A stretch of 60,668 bases of DNA from JBDIBB01 sp039812685 (GTDB taxonomy: Bacteria > Acidobacteriota > Vicinamibacteria > Vicinamibacterales > JAFNAJ01): NCBI GenBank assembly GCA_039812685.1, contig JBDIBB010000005.1, forward strand, positions 1 through 60,668, in the 5' to 3' direction. How positions within the stretch are numbered: position 1 is the stretch's first letter; each line of letters begins with the position of its first letter. Positions 1 through 8,018 of the stretch are shown one piece after another. Both the position numbers and the translations under genes were made by a program. The notes beneath the pieces are model-generated. The model did not search any database. It saw nothing but the letters and a program-made list of their open reading frames with translations, and was not told the DNA's origin.

Positions 1-307
1 CTCGCCGCCCGCCGCGCCGGCCACCACGCCGCCAGCGGCCTCGCCGGGCGCGGCGAGCGTCCCGGCCGACGCGGCGCCCGCTGGCGCCCTCACGATCCAG
101 GTGACCGCGCTCAAGGAGCGGGCCGAGGCCGACCGTGTGGCGTCGCGCCTCAAGGGGCGCGGGTACGAGGCCTACGTCGCCGAACCGGCGCCGGGCACGT
201 CGATGTACCGCGTGAGGGTGGGTCGCTTCACCGACCGCGCCGAGGCCGACCGCGTCAAGAACCGGCTGGCGCGAGAAGAGAAGTTCAAACCCTGGATCAC
301 GCGCTAG
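1..307 (+). CDS. SPOR-domain protein, C-terminal part (5' end outside window)
   Basis: The frame is open from base 2 to the TAG at 305-307. The first ~30 visible residues are an Ala/Pro-rich linker. The last ~70 form a SPOR domain, with the repeated pattern of an Ala/Glu-rich helix (RAEADRV, seen twice) and the strand YRVRVGRF. SPOR domains bind glycan strands lacking stem peptides at division sites, so the protein is probably a periplasmic or membrane-anchored cell-wall or septal protein. The N-terminal anchor is not in the window. Its end overlaps the inferred start of lnt, suggesting translational coupling. Confidence 0.8.
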   Translation, partial: SPPAAPATTPPAASPGAASVPADAAPAGALTIQVTALKERAEADRVASRLKGRGYEAYVAEPAPGTSMYRVRVGRFTDRAEADRVKNRLAREEKFKPWITR

Positions 308-1818
308 CCCTCCTCGCCGGCGCGCTGCTCGCGCTCGCCTTCCCGAAGTTCGGTCACCCCGCGGTGGCGTGGGTGGCGCTCGTCCCGCTGCTGGTCGCGC
401 TCGCGCGACCGGCAGCCTCCGGCGGACCCCCGCGTGTCAGCGCCGGCCGGGCGCTCACGCTCGGGCTGACCTGCGGCGCCGCCTACTTCGCGGGAACGCT
501 CTACTGGCTCGCCGACGTGATGGTCACCTTCGGCGGGCTCTCGCGTGCCGCCGCGGTGCCGGTGGCCGGTCTGCTGGTGGCCTATCTGGCACTGTTCCCC
601 GGGCTGTTCGCCGTGATCCAGGCGCGTGCGCTGGGGGCCGCCGGCCTGCGCGCGTTGTGGCTGGCGCCCGTGCTGTGGGCCGCCACCGAGTTCCTGCGCG
701 GCTGGCTGTTCACCGGCTTCCCGTGGGTGGCGGTGGGCTACAGCCAGGCGCGCGTGCTGCCCGTGGCCCAGGTGGCCGCCATCGGCGGCGTCACGCTGCT
801 CACGCTGCTGGTGGTCTTCGTGTCCACGGCCCTGACGTTCGCGCTGCTGACCGGTGAGCGTCGTCGCGCCGCGTACGCGGTTGGCGCGGCCGCGCTGGCC
901 GTGGCGGCCGCGGCCGGCTGGGGCCAGTGGCGAATGCGGCGCGGTGAACTCACCTCGGCCGGCGCGCCGCTGCGCGTGGCGATCGTCCAGGGCAACGTGG
1001 CGCAGGACGAGAAGTGGGACCCGGCGTTCGCCGATCGCATCCTCGACCGCTATGTCGATCTCACCCGTCAGGTGGCGGCGGCCGGCGCGTCGCTGGTGGT
1101 GTGGCCCGAGTCCTCGACGCCGTTCTTCTTCGAACTGGATCCACGGGGGCGCCAGGCGGTGCTCGACCTGGCCCGCGACCTGCGCACGTGGCTGCTGTTC
1201 GGCAGCGATCAGCTGGAGTACGCACCAGGGGCCCGCTACTACAACGCCGCATTCCTCGTGTCGCCCGACGGACGGCAGGAAGCGGTCTATCGCAAGCGGC
1301 ACCTCGTGCCGTTCGGAGAGTACGTGCCGCTGCGACGGCTGCTGTTCTTCGCGCAGCCGCTCGTGGATGGCGTGGGTGACTTCGCGTCCGGGACCGAAGC
1401 CACGCTGCTGCGCGTCGACGGCGTGCCGGTCACCACCGTCATCTGCTACGAAACGGTGTTTCCCTACCTGACGCGCGACGCGGTCGAGAGGGGCTCGCGC
1501 CTGCTGACCGCGATCACCAACGATGCGTGGTACGGCCGGTCGTCGGCGCCGTACCAGCACTTCGAGCAGGGGGCGCTGCGGGCGGTGGAGTTCGGGCGGT
1601 ACTTCGTCCGCGCGGCCAACACCGGCATCAGCGCCATCGTGGATCCCTACGGGCGGGTGATCGCACGGCGCGGCCTGTTCGAGACCGCCACGCTCAGTGG
1701 CGAGGTGCGACTGCTCGAGGACCGCACCGTCTACGCTACAATCGGTGATTCGCCCGCGTGGGCGTGCGTGGCCATCGCGCTTGCGACGCTGGTCGTCGCG
1801 CGCCGGCGCCACGCGTGA
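292..1818 (+). CDS. lnt: Apolipoprotein N-acyltransferase Lnt
   Basis: Integral inner-membrane enzyme that adds the third acyl chain to lipoproteins, a prerequisite for Lol sorting. The N-terminal half is a run of hydrophobic segments; the C-terminal half is a nitrilase-type domain with the expected Glu-Lys-Cys triad in VVWPES (Glu), YRKRHLVPFGEY (Lys) and VICYET (Cys). The first GTG in frame (364) would cut into the first membrane segment. The typical Lnt start (LLAGALLALAFPKFGHP) is encoded upstream at 310-360 in the same frame. The only plausible initiator there is CTG at 292, preceded by a purine-rich AGAAGAGAAG, so the start is inferred. It overlaps the SPOR gene by 16 bases. Family identity is firm, the start codon is not. 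Confidence 0.88.
   Translation: MDHALALLAGALLALAFPKFGHPAVAWVALVPLLVALARPAASGGPPRVSAGRALTLGLTCGAAYFAGTLYWLADVMVTFGGLSRAAAVPVAGLLVAYLALFPGLFAVIQARALGAAGLRALWLAPVLWAATEFLRGWLFTGFPWVAVGYSQARVLPVAQVAAIGGVTLLTLLVVFVSTALTFALLTGERRRAAYAVGAAALAVAAAAGWGQWRMRRGELTSAGAPLRVAIVQGNVAQDEKWDPAFADRILDRYVDLTRQVAAAGASLVVWPESSTPFFFELDPRGRQAVLDLARDLRTWLLFGSDQLEYAPGARYYNAAFLVSPDGRQEAVYRKRHLVPFGEYVPLRRLLFFAQPLVDGVGDFASGTEATLLRVDGVPVTTVICYETVFPYLTRDAVERGSRLLTAITNDAWYGRSSAPYQHFEQGALRAVEFGRYFVRAANTGISAIVDPYGRVIARRGLFETATLSGEVRLLEDRTVYATIGDSPAWACVAIALATLVVARRRHA
1737..1742 (+). promoter_or_regulatory. Candidate -10 element (TACAAT) for prfB
   Basis: TACAAT lies in the last codons of lnt, about 130 bases before the prfB ATG. 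It is one of several TATAAT-like hexamers sitting just before genes in this GC-rich window. No clear -35 is visible, so this is only a candidate. Confidence 0.3.
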
Positions 1819-1873
1819 CCGGTGGCCACCCGCGCCACACCAGGCCGCGCCCGCAGGTTCCCAGAGACGTCAC

Positions 1874-3008
1874 ATGTCGCTCACCCGTGAAGAACAGTCC
1901 CGCCGGTACGAAGATCTGATGAAGCGCGCCGCCGAGCTGCGGAGCCATCTTTGAGGCCGCCAGGCCCGCCGCCGAGCTGACGAAGCTCGAGGCCACCATC
2001 GCCCAGCCCGACTTCTGGAAGGATCAGGCCGACGCGCAGAAGATCCTGCAGCGCCGCCGCCGGCTCGAAGACGATCTCAAGCTCCGCGATTCACTGAAGC
2101 GGCAGGCCGACGACCTCGGTGTGCTCGGCGAATGGCTGGAGGCCGGCGAACCGGTGGACGACGATTTCCTCCGGGCACTCGACGCGTTCGAGGCCGCGGT
2201 GGAGGCCGCCGAGACGAAGAAGATGCTCGGCGGCGAACACGACCGCAAGAACGCCATCGTCACGATTCACCCGGGCGCCGGCGGCACCGAGTCGCAGGAC
2301 TGGGCCTCGATGCTGCTGAAGATGTACCTGAAGTGGTGCGACCGGCGCGGCTTCAGGAAGGAACTCGTCGACTACCAGCCAGGTGACGAGGCGGGCATCA
2401 AGGACGCCACCTTCACGGTGACCGGCGACTACGCCTACGGTCTGCTGCTGGCCGAGGCGGGCGTGCACCGGCTGGTGCGCATCTCGCCCTTCGATCAGAA
2501 CGCCCGCCGCCACACCTCGTTCGCCTCGGTCTTCGTCTGGCCCGAACTGCCCGACGACATCGACATCGCCGTCGAGGACAAGGACATCCGCGTCGACACC
2601 TATCGTTCGAGCGGCGCCGGCGGCCAGCACGTCAACGTCACCGATTCGGCCGTGCGCATCACGCACCTGCCAACGGGCATCGTCGTCAGTTGCCAGAACG
2701 AGCGGTCGCAGCACCGCAACCGCGACATGGCGATGCGCGTGCTCAAGGCCCGGTTGTTCGACATGCGTCTGAAGGAGCAGCAGGCGAAGCTCGAGAAGCT
2801 GGGCGGCGAGAAGAAGGACATCGCCTTCGGCAGCCAGATCCGCAGTTACGTCCTCCAGCCCTACCAGATGGTGAAGGACCACCGCACGAAGGAGTCCGTC
2901 GGCGACGTGGATCGCGTGTTCGACGGCGACCTCGACGGCTTCATCATGGCCTACCTGCGGAAGAAGGCCGCCGGCACGCTGTCGGCCGCCGCCGAGGACG
3001 ACGTGTGA
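1874..3008 (+). CDS. prfB: Peptide chain release factor 2 (programmed +1 frameshift)
   Basis: RF2 recognises UGA and UAA stop codons and triggers peptide release. The gene is in two frames. Zero frame runs from ATG 1874 through 26 codons to an in-frame TGA at 1952-1954. Skipping the T at 1952 continues at 1953 with EAARPAAELTKLEATIAQPD, which is normal RF2 sequence. Visible motifs are the anticodon-mimicking SPF tripeptide (RISPFDQNARRHTSF), specific to RF2, and the catalytic GGQ loop (SSGAGGQHVNVTDSAVRI). The recoded protein is about 377 residues, normal for the family. An 8-bp stem follows the gene and separates it from the convergent FKBP gene. Confidence 0.96.
1941..1955 (+). promoter_or_regulatory. 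RF2 autoregulatory +1 frameshift site
   Basis: A Shine-Dalgarno-like GGAG (1941-1944) sits four bases before the slippery CTT (1949-1951), followed by TGA (1952-1954) and G. This matches the known prfB recoding signal (internal SD, CUU, UGA). Low RF2 stalls termination at the UGA and favours a slip into +1, restoring synthesis. The base after TGA is G rather than the usual C. Confidence 0.93.
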
Positions 3009-3034
3009 GGCGCGGCGGGGGTGGCTGCCGCGCC
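3009..3034. terminator. Hairpin between convergent prfB and FKBP genes
   Basis: GGCGCGGC (3009-3016) pairs perfectly with GCCGCGCC (3027-3034) across a 10-base loop, immediately after the prfB stop and just before the end of the opposing gene. There is no T tract, so intrinsic termination is uncertain, but the position suits a bidirectional terminator. Confidence 0.45.
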
Positions 3035-3039
3035 CGCCG

Positions 3040-3939
3040 TCAGCGTTCGATCCCGAGCAGTTCGATGTCGAAGACCAGCATTCCGCGCGGCTTGCCCGGC
3101 TCGTTGTTGTAGGCGAGCCGCGACGGAATCCAGAACCGGCGCTTCTCGCCAGCCACCATCAACTGCACGCCTTCGGTCCACCCCTTGATGACCTGATCGA
3201 GGGGGAACACCGCCGGTTCGCCACGCATCACGGAGCTGTCGAACATGGCGCCGTCGGTCGTCCACCCCGTGTAGTGCACGCGCACGCGATTCCACGACCT
3301 CGGCCGTGCCGTGCCGGTGCCCGCGCGCAGCACCCGCGTGACCAGGCCGGACGGCAGCCGGCCGTCCTCGGCGGGCGAGAGCAGATCAGGCGGGGCCTTG
3401 CGCGGATCGGGATCCACCGCGAGCAGTTCCACGTCGAAGACCAGCGGCCCGGCCGGGCGGCCGGGGTCCTTCCTGAACGCCAGGTCCTCCGGCACCCACA
3501 GCCGCCGCCTCTCCCCGGGCGTCATCGCCTGCAGGCCCTCCGCGAGGCCCGGCAGCAGCCGATCGAGCAGGCTCTTTGCGGGAGCGCCGCGGGTCAGGGT
3601 GCTCTGGAAGGCCTTGCCGTCGCCAGTCCAGCCCGTGTAGTGGAAGGTCGCGAGATCGGTCGGACCCGGGTGTTCGCCGCCGCGGCCTGCCTGCAGCACC
3701 CGGCTGACGAGACCGGTTTGGCTCCGGGTCGCGTCCGGCGGAGGGGCAGCCAGATCGGACGGGGCGCTGAGATCGACGGCTGCGCGCGGCGTGGCGGCCT
3801 GCGGGGCCGGGCGCTGGGCGTGAGCCGGCCGGGTGCCGGAAAGGAGGGTGATGACGCAGACGGCGATGAGCGGGAGTCGGTGGTGGATCACCCGGTTATC
3901 GTGCGCCGGAAGCAGGCGGGCGAGCAACCGCCAGGCCAC
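3040..3939 (-). CDS. Exported tandem FKBP-type peptidyl-prolyl isomerase
   Basis: Predicted periplasmic prolyl isomerase with a Sec-type signal peptide (LIAVCVITLLSG, then AHA) and two FKBP domains. The C-terminal domain keeps the FKBP pocket: VHYTGW, FDSS, VIKGW, RLAY and VFDIELL. The N-terminal domain has the fold signature (FHYTGW, GLQAMTPGE, LVFDVELL) but Gln replaces the Asp of FDSS (FQST), and LLPGL replaces the VI-W pocket. It is therefore probably non-catalytic, perhaps a substrate-binding copy. Both candidate starts are GTG (3939 or 3891); 3891 gives a more typical signal peptide. It lies 19 bases downstream of the WS/DGAT gene and may be cotranscribed. Confidence 0.88.
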   Translation of the reverse strand: MAWRLLARLLPAHDNRVIHHRLPLIAVCVITLLSGTRPAHAQRPAPQAATPRAAVDLSAPSDLAAPPPDATRSQTGLVSRVLQAGRGGEHPGPTDLATFHYTGWTGDGKAFQSTLTRGAPAKSLLDRLLPGLAEGLQAMTPGERRRLWVPEDLAFRKDPGRPAGPLVFDVELLAVDPDPRKAPPDLLSPAEDGRLPSGLVTRVLRAGTGTARPRSWNRVRVHYTGWTTDGAMFDSSVMRGEPAVFPLDQVIKGWTEGVQLMVAGEKRRFWIPSRLAYNNEPGKPRGMLVFDIELLGIER

Positions 3940-3958
3940 GGCCGGGATCCGGCCGTGT

Positions 3959-5491
3959 TCAGCCTGCGGCCTTGACGCGGGTGCGGCGGCGTCGCGGCGT
4001 CACCGGATCGACACGGTGCGCCGCGGCGTCAGGGAGGCTGGTGTCAGGCTGCGCCGCCGCCTTGGCCTGCCGGCGTGGCGCCGGGCGCTCGCGTCTCGCG
4101 GGCCGTCGGACCGCCGGAGGCGGGACCGCGCGCTCCAGTTCCGCGAGCGCGTCGCCGGCGTACACCGCGAGCCGCTGCATGTGCGGCAGCGTGTTGCGGC
4201 AGCCGGTGAACCCGAAGTGCAGCCGGCCGTCGTAGCTGAGGCACGTGATGTTCAGGGCCTGTCCGTGCGAGAGCAGCGACATCGGGTACATCGCCTCCAT
4301 CCGCGCGCCGTTCAGGTAGAGCGGACGATCGGGACCGGCGACGTTGGAGATCGTGAGGTTGAACACCGGCCGCAGGCGCCCGCCCAGCCCGGTGAGCAGT
4401 TGCAGGATGTAGGGCGCCATGAAGGTGACCGTGTAGTGGGTGAGCGCCGTGCGCGGCAGCCCCTGCAGGTGCTGCTTGGCCCGCTGGGTCGACGCCTTGA
4501 TCAGCGCCAGGCGATCGAGCGGCGCCTCGAGGTGGGTCGCGAGGTTGGCGCAGATGAAGCTGATGGCGGTGCCCAGCCCCTCGTCATCGGCAGGCCTCAC
4601 GTTCACGGGCAGGCCCGCCGTGATCGGATCCTCCGGCAGTGCGTCGGCCTCGGCCAGGTAGCGGCGCAGCGCCGAGCTGCAGACGGCCAGTACCAGGTCG
4701 TTCAGCGTGCAGTCGGCCCGGCGCGCCAGCTCGCGCATGTCGGCCAGCGGGAGCCGCTGCGTCGCCAGTCGCCGGTGCGGCGTGATGCGGCCGTTGATGA
4801 TCGACCACGGACAGGTGAGCGGCGCGGTGAGCGGGTCGCTGTCTCCCTTGCCGGCCATCTGCAGCATGGCCAGGCCGACGTTGCCGAGCGAGCCCGCGTG
4901 CTCGCGCACGACGTCGACCAGCGAGCTGACGCGCCAGGCGGGCTCCTCGCCGGCGTCCCGCGTCAGGGCCGTCGTCTCGCGCGGCGTGACCGACCAGGGT
5001 GCCGGCATGCCGCGCTCGCCGGGATCGGTCGACAGCATGCGCTGCAGCAGGCGCATGCCGCTCACGCCGTCGATCATCGAGTGGTGCATCTTGGTGTAGA
5101 CGGCGAAGCGGCCGTCCTCCAGGCCCTCGATGAAGTGACATTCCCAGAGCGGCCGGGTGAAGTCGAGCGGGTGGCTGTGGAGCCGTGACACGAGCACGCC
5201 GAGCTCCCGTTCGCCGCCCGGCCGGGGCAGCGCCGAGTGCCGGACGTGGTAATCGAGATCGATCTGCGCTTCGACGACCCACGAGGGGAAGAGGCGGTCG
5301 ATGAGGCCTCCGGCGAGCCTGAGGTTCCAGGGCGCGCCGACGACCTGACCCGAGCGGAACCCGGCGAGGATCCGACCCACGTAGTCATCGGGCGATCCCG
5401 GCGGCGGCGAGAAGATCTGCAGTGCCGCGACGTGCATCGGCGTGGCGGCCGTCTCCACGTACAGCCACGCGGCGTCGAGCAGATTCATCAC
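3959..5491 (-). CDS. WS/DGAT-family wax ester synthase / diacylglycerol acyltransferase
   Basis: Transfers acyl groups from acyl-CoA to long-chain alcohols or diacylglycerol to make storage wax esters or triacylglycerol. The condensation-domain active site HHxxxDG is visible as MHHSMIDGVSG near residues 134-142. The N-terminus (MNLLDAAWLYVETAATPMHV) and the C-terminal NLTISNVAGP are typical of the family. Length (510) is slightly above the usual 450-480; the extra is a basic Arg/Ala/Pro-rich tail after about residue 450. Of two consecutive ATGs the first is taken. Which product it makes cannot be told from sequence; the family is widely bifunctional. Confidence 0.9.
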   Translation of the reverse strand: MMNLLDAAWLYVETAATPMHVAALQIFSPPPGSPDDYVGRILAGFRSGQVVGAPWNLRLAGGLIDRLFPSWVVEAQIDLDYHVRHSALPRPGGERELGVLVSRLHSHPLDFTRPLWECHFIEGLEDGRFAVYTKMHHSMIDGVSGMRLLQRMLSTDPGERGMPAPWSVTPRETTALTRDAGEEPAWRVSSLVDVVREHAGSLGNVGLAMLQMAGKGDSDPLTAPLTCPWSIINGRITPHRRLATQRLPLADMRELARRADCTLNDLVLAVCSSALRRYLAEADALPEDPITAGLPVNVRPADDEGLGTAISFICANLATHLEAPLDRLALIKASTQRAKQHLQGLPRTALTHYTVTFMAPYILQLLTGLGGRLRPVFNLTISNVAGPDRPLYLNGARMEAMYPMSLLSHGQALNITCLSYDGRLHFGFTGCRNTLPHMQRLAVYAGDALAELERAVPPPAVRRPARRERPAPRRQAKAAAQPDTSLPDAAAHRVDPVTPRRRRTRVKAAG

Positions 5492-5563
5492 GGGTCCGGC
5501 GCTCCTCCGGCGGCAGTCTTCGCCAGGGACGGCGGCCCCGGCTGGCCGGCACGGATGGCCAGT

Positions 5564-7900
5564 CTACTCCCTCTGCTGGTCGGGTACCCGCGGGACACCA
5601 GGCGGCGGCATCGGCTTGTCGGGCGGGGGCGCCTCCGGGTCGTGGGCGGCGGGCGGTTCCGGTGGGAGCGGGGGTTCGCCGGCGGCAGGCTGCGTGCCGG
5701 AGATGAACACCTCGTTGAACCCGTCGCCGGAACCGCCGGCCGAGAGGTTCACGAGCATGACGTTGCCAGGGCGCACGAACTCCGGCCGCTCCGTGCGGCC
5801 GCCGATCCAGACCTTCATGAAGTCCATCCAGATCGGCAGCGCCGCCACGGCGCCCGTCTCGCCATAGCCGATCGACTTCTTCTGATCGAGCCCGATCCAC
5901 ACCCCGACGGTGATGTCGGGATCGAAGCCGACGAACCAGGCGTCGGTGTAGTCGTTGGTGGTGCCGGTCTTGCCGCCGATGGGCCAGTTCAGCGCGGCGG
6001 CCCGGCCGGCCGTGCCCCGCTGCGTCACGCCCTGGAGCAGGCTCGTCATCACGTAGGCCGTGTCGGCGCGGATCGCATCGGTCGGTTCGGGCCGGTTCTC
6101 CTCGAGGACGTTGCCCTGGCGATCGACGACCTTCAGCACGGCGTGAGGTGTCATGCGCACGCCCTGGTTGGGAAAGACGGCGTAGGCGGCGACCACCTCC
6201 TCGAGCGTCGCCTCGGCGGCGCCCAGCGCGAGCGACAGATAGGGCGGCATCGGTCCCGTCAGGCCGAAGCGCCGCACGTACTGAATGACCTGCCTGGGGC
6301 CGAGCGCGTCGGTGAGCCGGACGGCCGGCACGTTGCGCGACTGCTCCAGGGCGCGCCGCAGGGTGATGGGACCCTGGAACGTGCGGTCGTAGTTCGACGG
6401 CGAGTACGGCGGCGAGCCGGCGCCGCCGGGAAAGCTGACAGGGGCGTCGAGGATGATGGAGGCGGGCGTGTAGCCCCGGTCGATCGCCGTCGTGTAGACG
6501 AACGGCTTGAAGGTGGAGCCGAGCTGCCGGAACGCCTGGACGGCGCGGTTGAACTTGCTGCGCTCGAAGTCGTAGCCGCCGACCATCGCCAGCACCTGGC
6601 CGGTGCGGTTCTCCACCGCGAGCAGGGCGCCCTCGAGCAACGGTTCCTGTTCGAGTGACGCCATCTGCGGGCGGCCGGCCTCGCGCGGCAGCAACCGGGC
6701 TTCCACGAGGTCGCCCACCTTCACGATCTGCGCGGCCGAGGCGCGGCGCGTCCAGGCGAACCCGTCGCGGCCAATCTCGGCCCGCTCGACGCCGATCCGC
6801 ACGCGGATTCGCGCGGGCTCCACCGCCTCGACGACCGCCGGCACCACGTCGCCCGCCGACATCGGCAGATCCCACCGCGGGAGCTTGAAGGCGTCAATCG
6901 ACCGCTGTTCGGTGAGCACGTTGCGGCGGGGCGCCCGCCAGCCGTGACGCCTGTCCACGCGGCGCAGACCGTCGTCCACGGCACGGTTGGCGGCCTCCTG
7001 CAGGCGCACGTCGAGGCCGGTGCGGACGCCGAGGCCCGTCTCGTACAAGCGCTGCGCACCGAACTTGCTCTCGAGGTGCTTGCGCACTTCCTCGACGAAG
7101 TAGGGCGCGACCGACTGCGGCGGCGGCGGCAGCCCGGCGGTCACGATCGGCCGGTTGCGCGCCGCCTCGGCCTCGGCCTCGGAGATGTAGCCTTCCGCGG
7201 CCATCCGTGTCAGCGCGTAGTTGCGCCGGCGCAGCGCATTCTCCATGTTCACGTACGGACTCTGGCGGCTGGGCGACTGGACGATGCCGGCGATCACCGC
7301 GGCCTCTTCCACCGCGAGATCCTTCGCCGGCTTGCCGAAATAGAGCCGCGAGGCGGCCTCCACGCCGTAGGCGCCGTGACCGAGGTAAATCTGGTTCGCG
7401 TAGAGCGTGAAGATCTCGGGCTTGGTGTAGCGCTTCTCGATCTGGACCGCGAGCAGCGCCTCCCGGATCTTGCGCTCCCAGGTCTTCTCGGGCGTGAGGA
7501 ACAGGTTCTTGGCCAGTTGCTGCGTGAGCGTGCTCGCCCCGGCCTTGCGCCGCTCGAGGATGTCCCTCAGCAGCGTGATGACGATGCGCGGGACGCTGAG
7601 GCCGACGTGCCGTTCGAAGGACTCGTCCTCGGCCGCGATGATGGCGTGCCGCAGGTGCGGCGAGATCTGGTCGTAGGTGACCACGATCCGGCGTTCGGTG
7701 GCGAACTCGCCGATGACCTCGCCGTTGCGTGCATGGACCCGCGTGATGGTGTTGGGCGCGTAGTCGTCGAGCGCCGAGACCTGGGGCAGGTCGCCGGCGT
7801 AGACGAAGAACGCCCCGCTGGCGGTGCCGAGCACCGCCGCCGCGACGAAGAGCAGGACGAGAACGGCGTTGCGCGCGATTCGGACGACGAAGGTCTGCAT
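5564..7900 (-). CDS. mrcA: Class A penicillin-binding protein 1A (transglycosylase/transpeptidase)
   Basis: Bifunctional inner-membrane peptidoglycan synthase of 778 residues. It has one N-terminal membrane segment (VLVLLFVAAAVLG). The GT51 domain shows catalytic EDESFERHVG near residue 88 and GASTLTQQLAKN. The transpeptidase domain has the active-site serine in STFK (about 461), SRN (about 519) and KTGTT (about 640). The C-terminal ~50 residues are Pro/Glu-rich and of low complexity. The frame stays open far upstream, but the ATG at 7900 directly precedes the membrane anchor and is the natural start. The gene is followed by WS/DGAT on the same strand after 72 bases. Confidence 0.94.
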   Translation of the reverse strand: MQTFVVRIARNAVLVLLFVAAAVLGTASGAFFVYAGDLPQVSALDDYAPNTITRVHARNGEVIGEFATERRIVVTYDQISPHLRHAIIAAEDESFERHVGLSVPRIVITLLRDILERRKAGASTLTQQLAKNLFLTPEKTWERKIREALLAVQIEKRYTKPEIFTLYANQIYLGHGAYGVEAASRLYFGKPAKDLAVEEAAVIAGIVQSPSRQSPYVNMENALRRRNYALTRMAAEGYISEAEAEAARNRPIVTAGLPPPPQSVAPYFVEEVRKHLESKFGAQRLYETGLGVRTGLDVRLQEAANRAVDDGLRRVDRRHGWRAPRRNVLTEQRSIDAFKLPRWDLPMSAGDVVPAVVEAVEPARIRVRIGVERAEIGRDGFAWTRRASAAQIVKVGDLVEARLLPREAGRPQMASLEQEPLLEGALLAVENRTGQVLAMVGGYDFERSKFNRAVQAFRQLGSTFKPFVYTTAIDRGYTPASIILDAPVSFPGGAGSPPYSPSNYDRTFQGPITLRRALEQSRNVPAVRLTDALGPRQVIQYVRRFGLTGPMPPYLSLALGAAEATLEEVVAAYAVFPNQGVRMTPHAVLKVVDRQGNVLEENRPEPTDAIRADTAYVMTSLLQGVTQRGTAGRAAALNWPIGGKTGTTNDYTDAWFVGFDPDITVGVWIGLDQKKSIGYGETGAVAALPIWMDFMKVWIGGRTERPEFVRPGNVMLVNLSAGGSGDGFNEVFISGTQPAAGEPPLPPEPPAAHDPEAPPPDKPMPPPGVPRVPDQQRE

Positions 7901-8018
7901 GGCAGGCAGGCGCCTGGAAGCCGGCGGACGGGCGGCCGTGACCAGTTCGGCCGGCAGTCGCCTTCGGGCTAGCTTACCCCGGAGAGCGCGACCGGCGCCG
8001 GCCCGATGGGGTCGCTCC

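Noticed and set aside
304..1812. A long open frame on the minus strand opposite lnt
   Set aside because: The translation is Arg/His/Gly-rich with no domain, mirroring codon bias of the real plus-strand gene.
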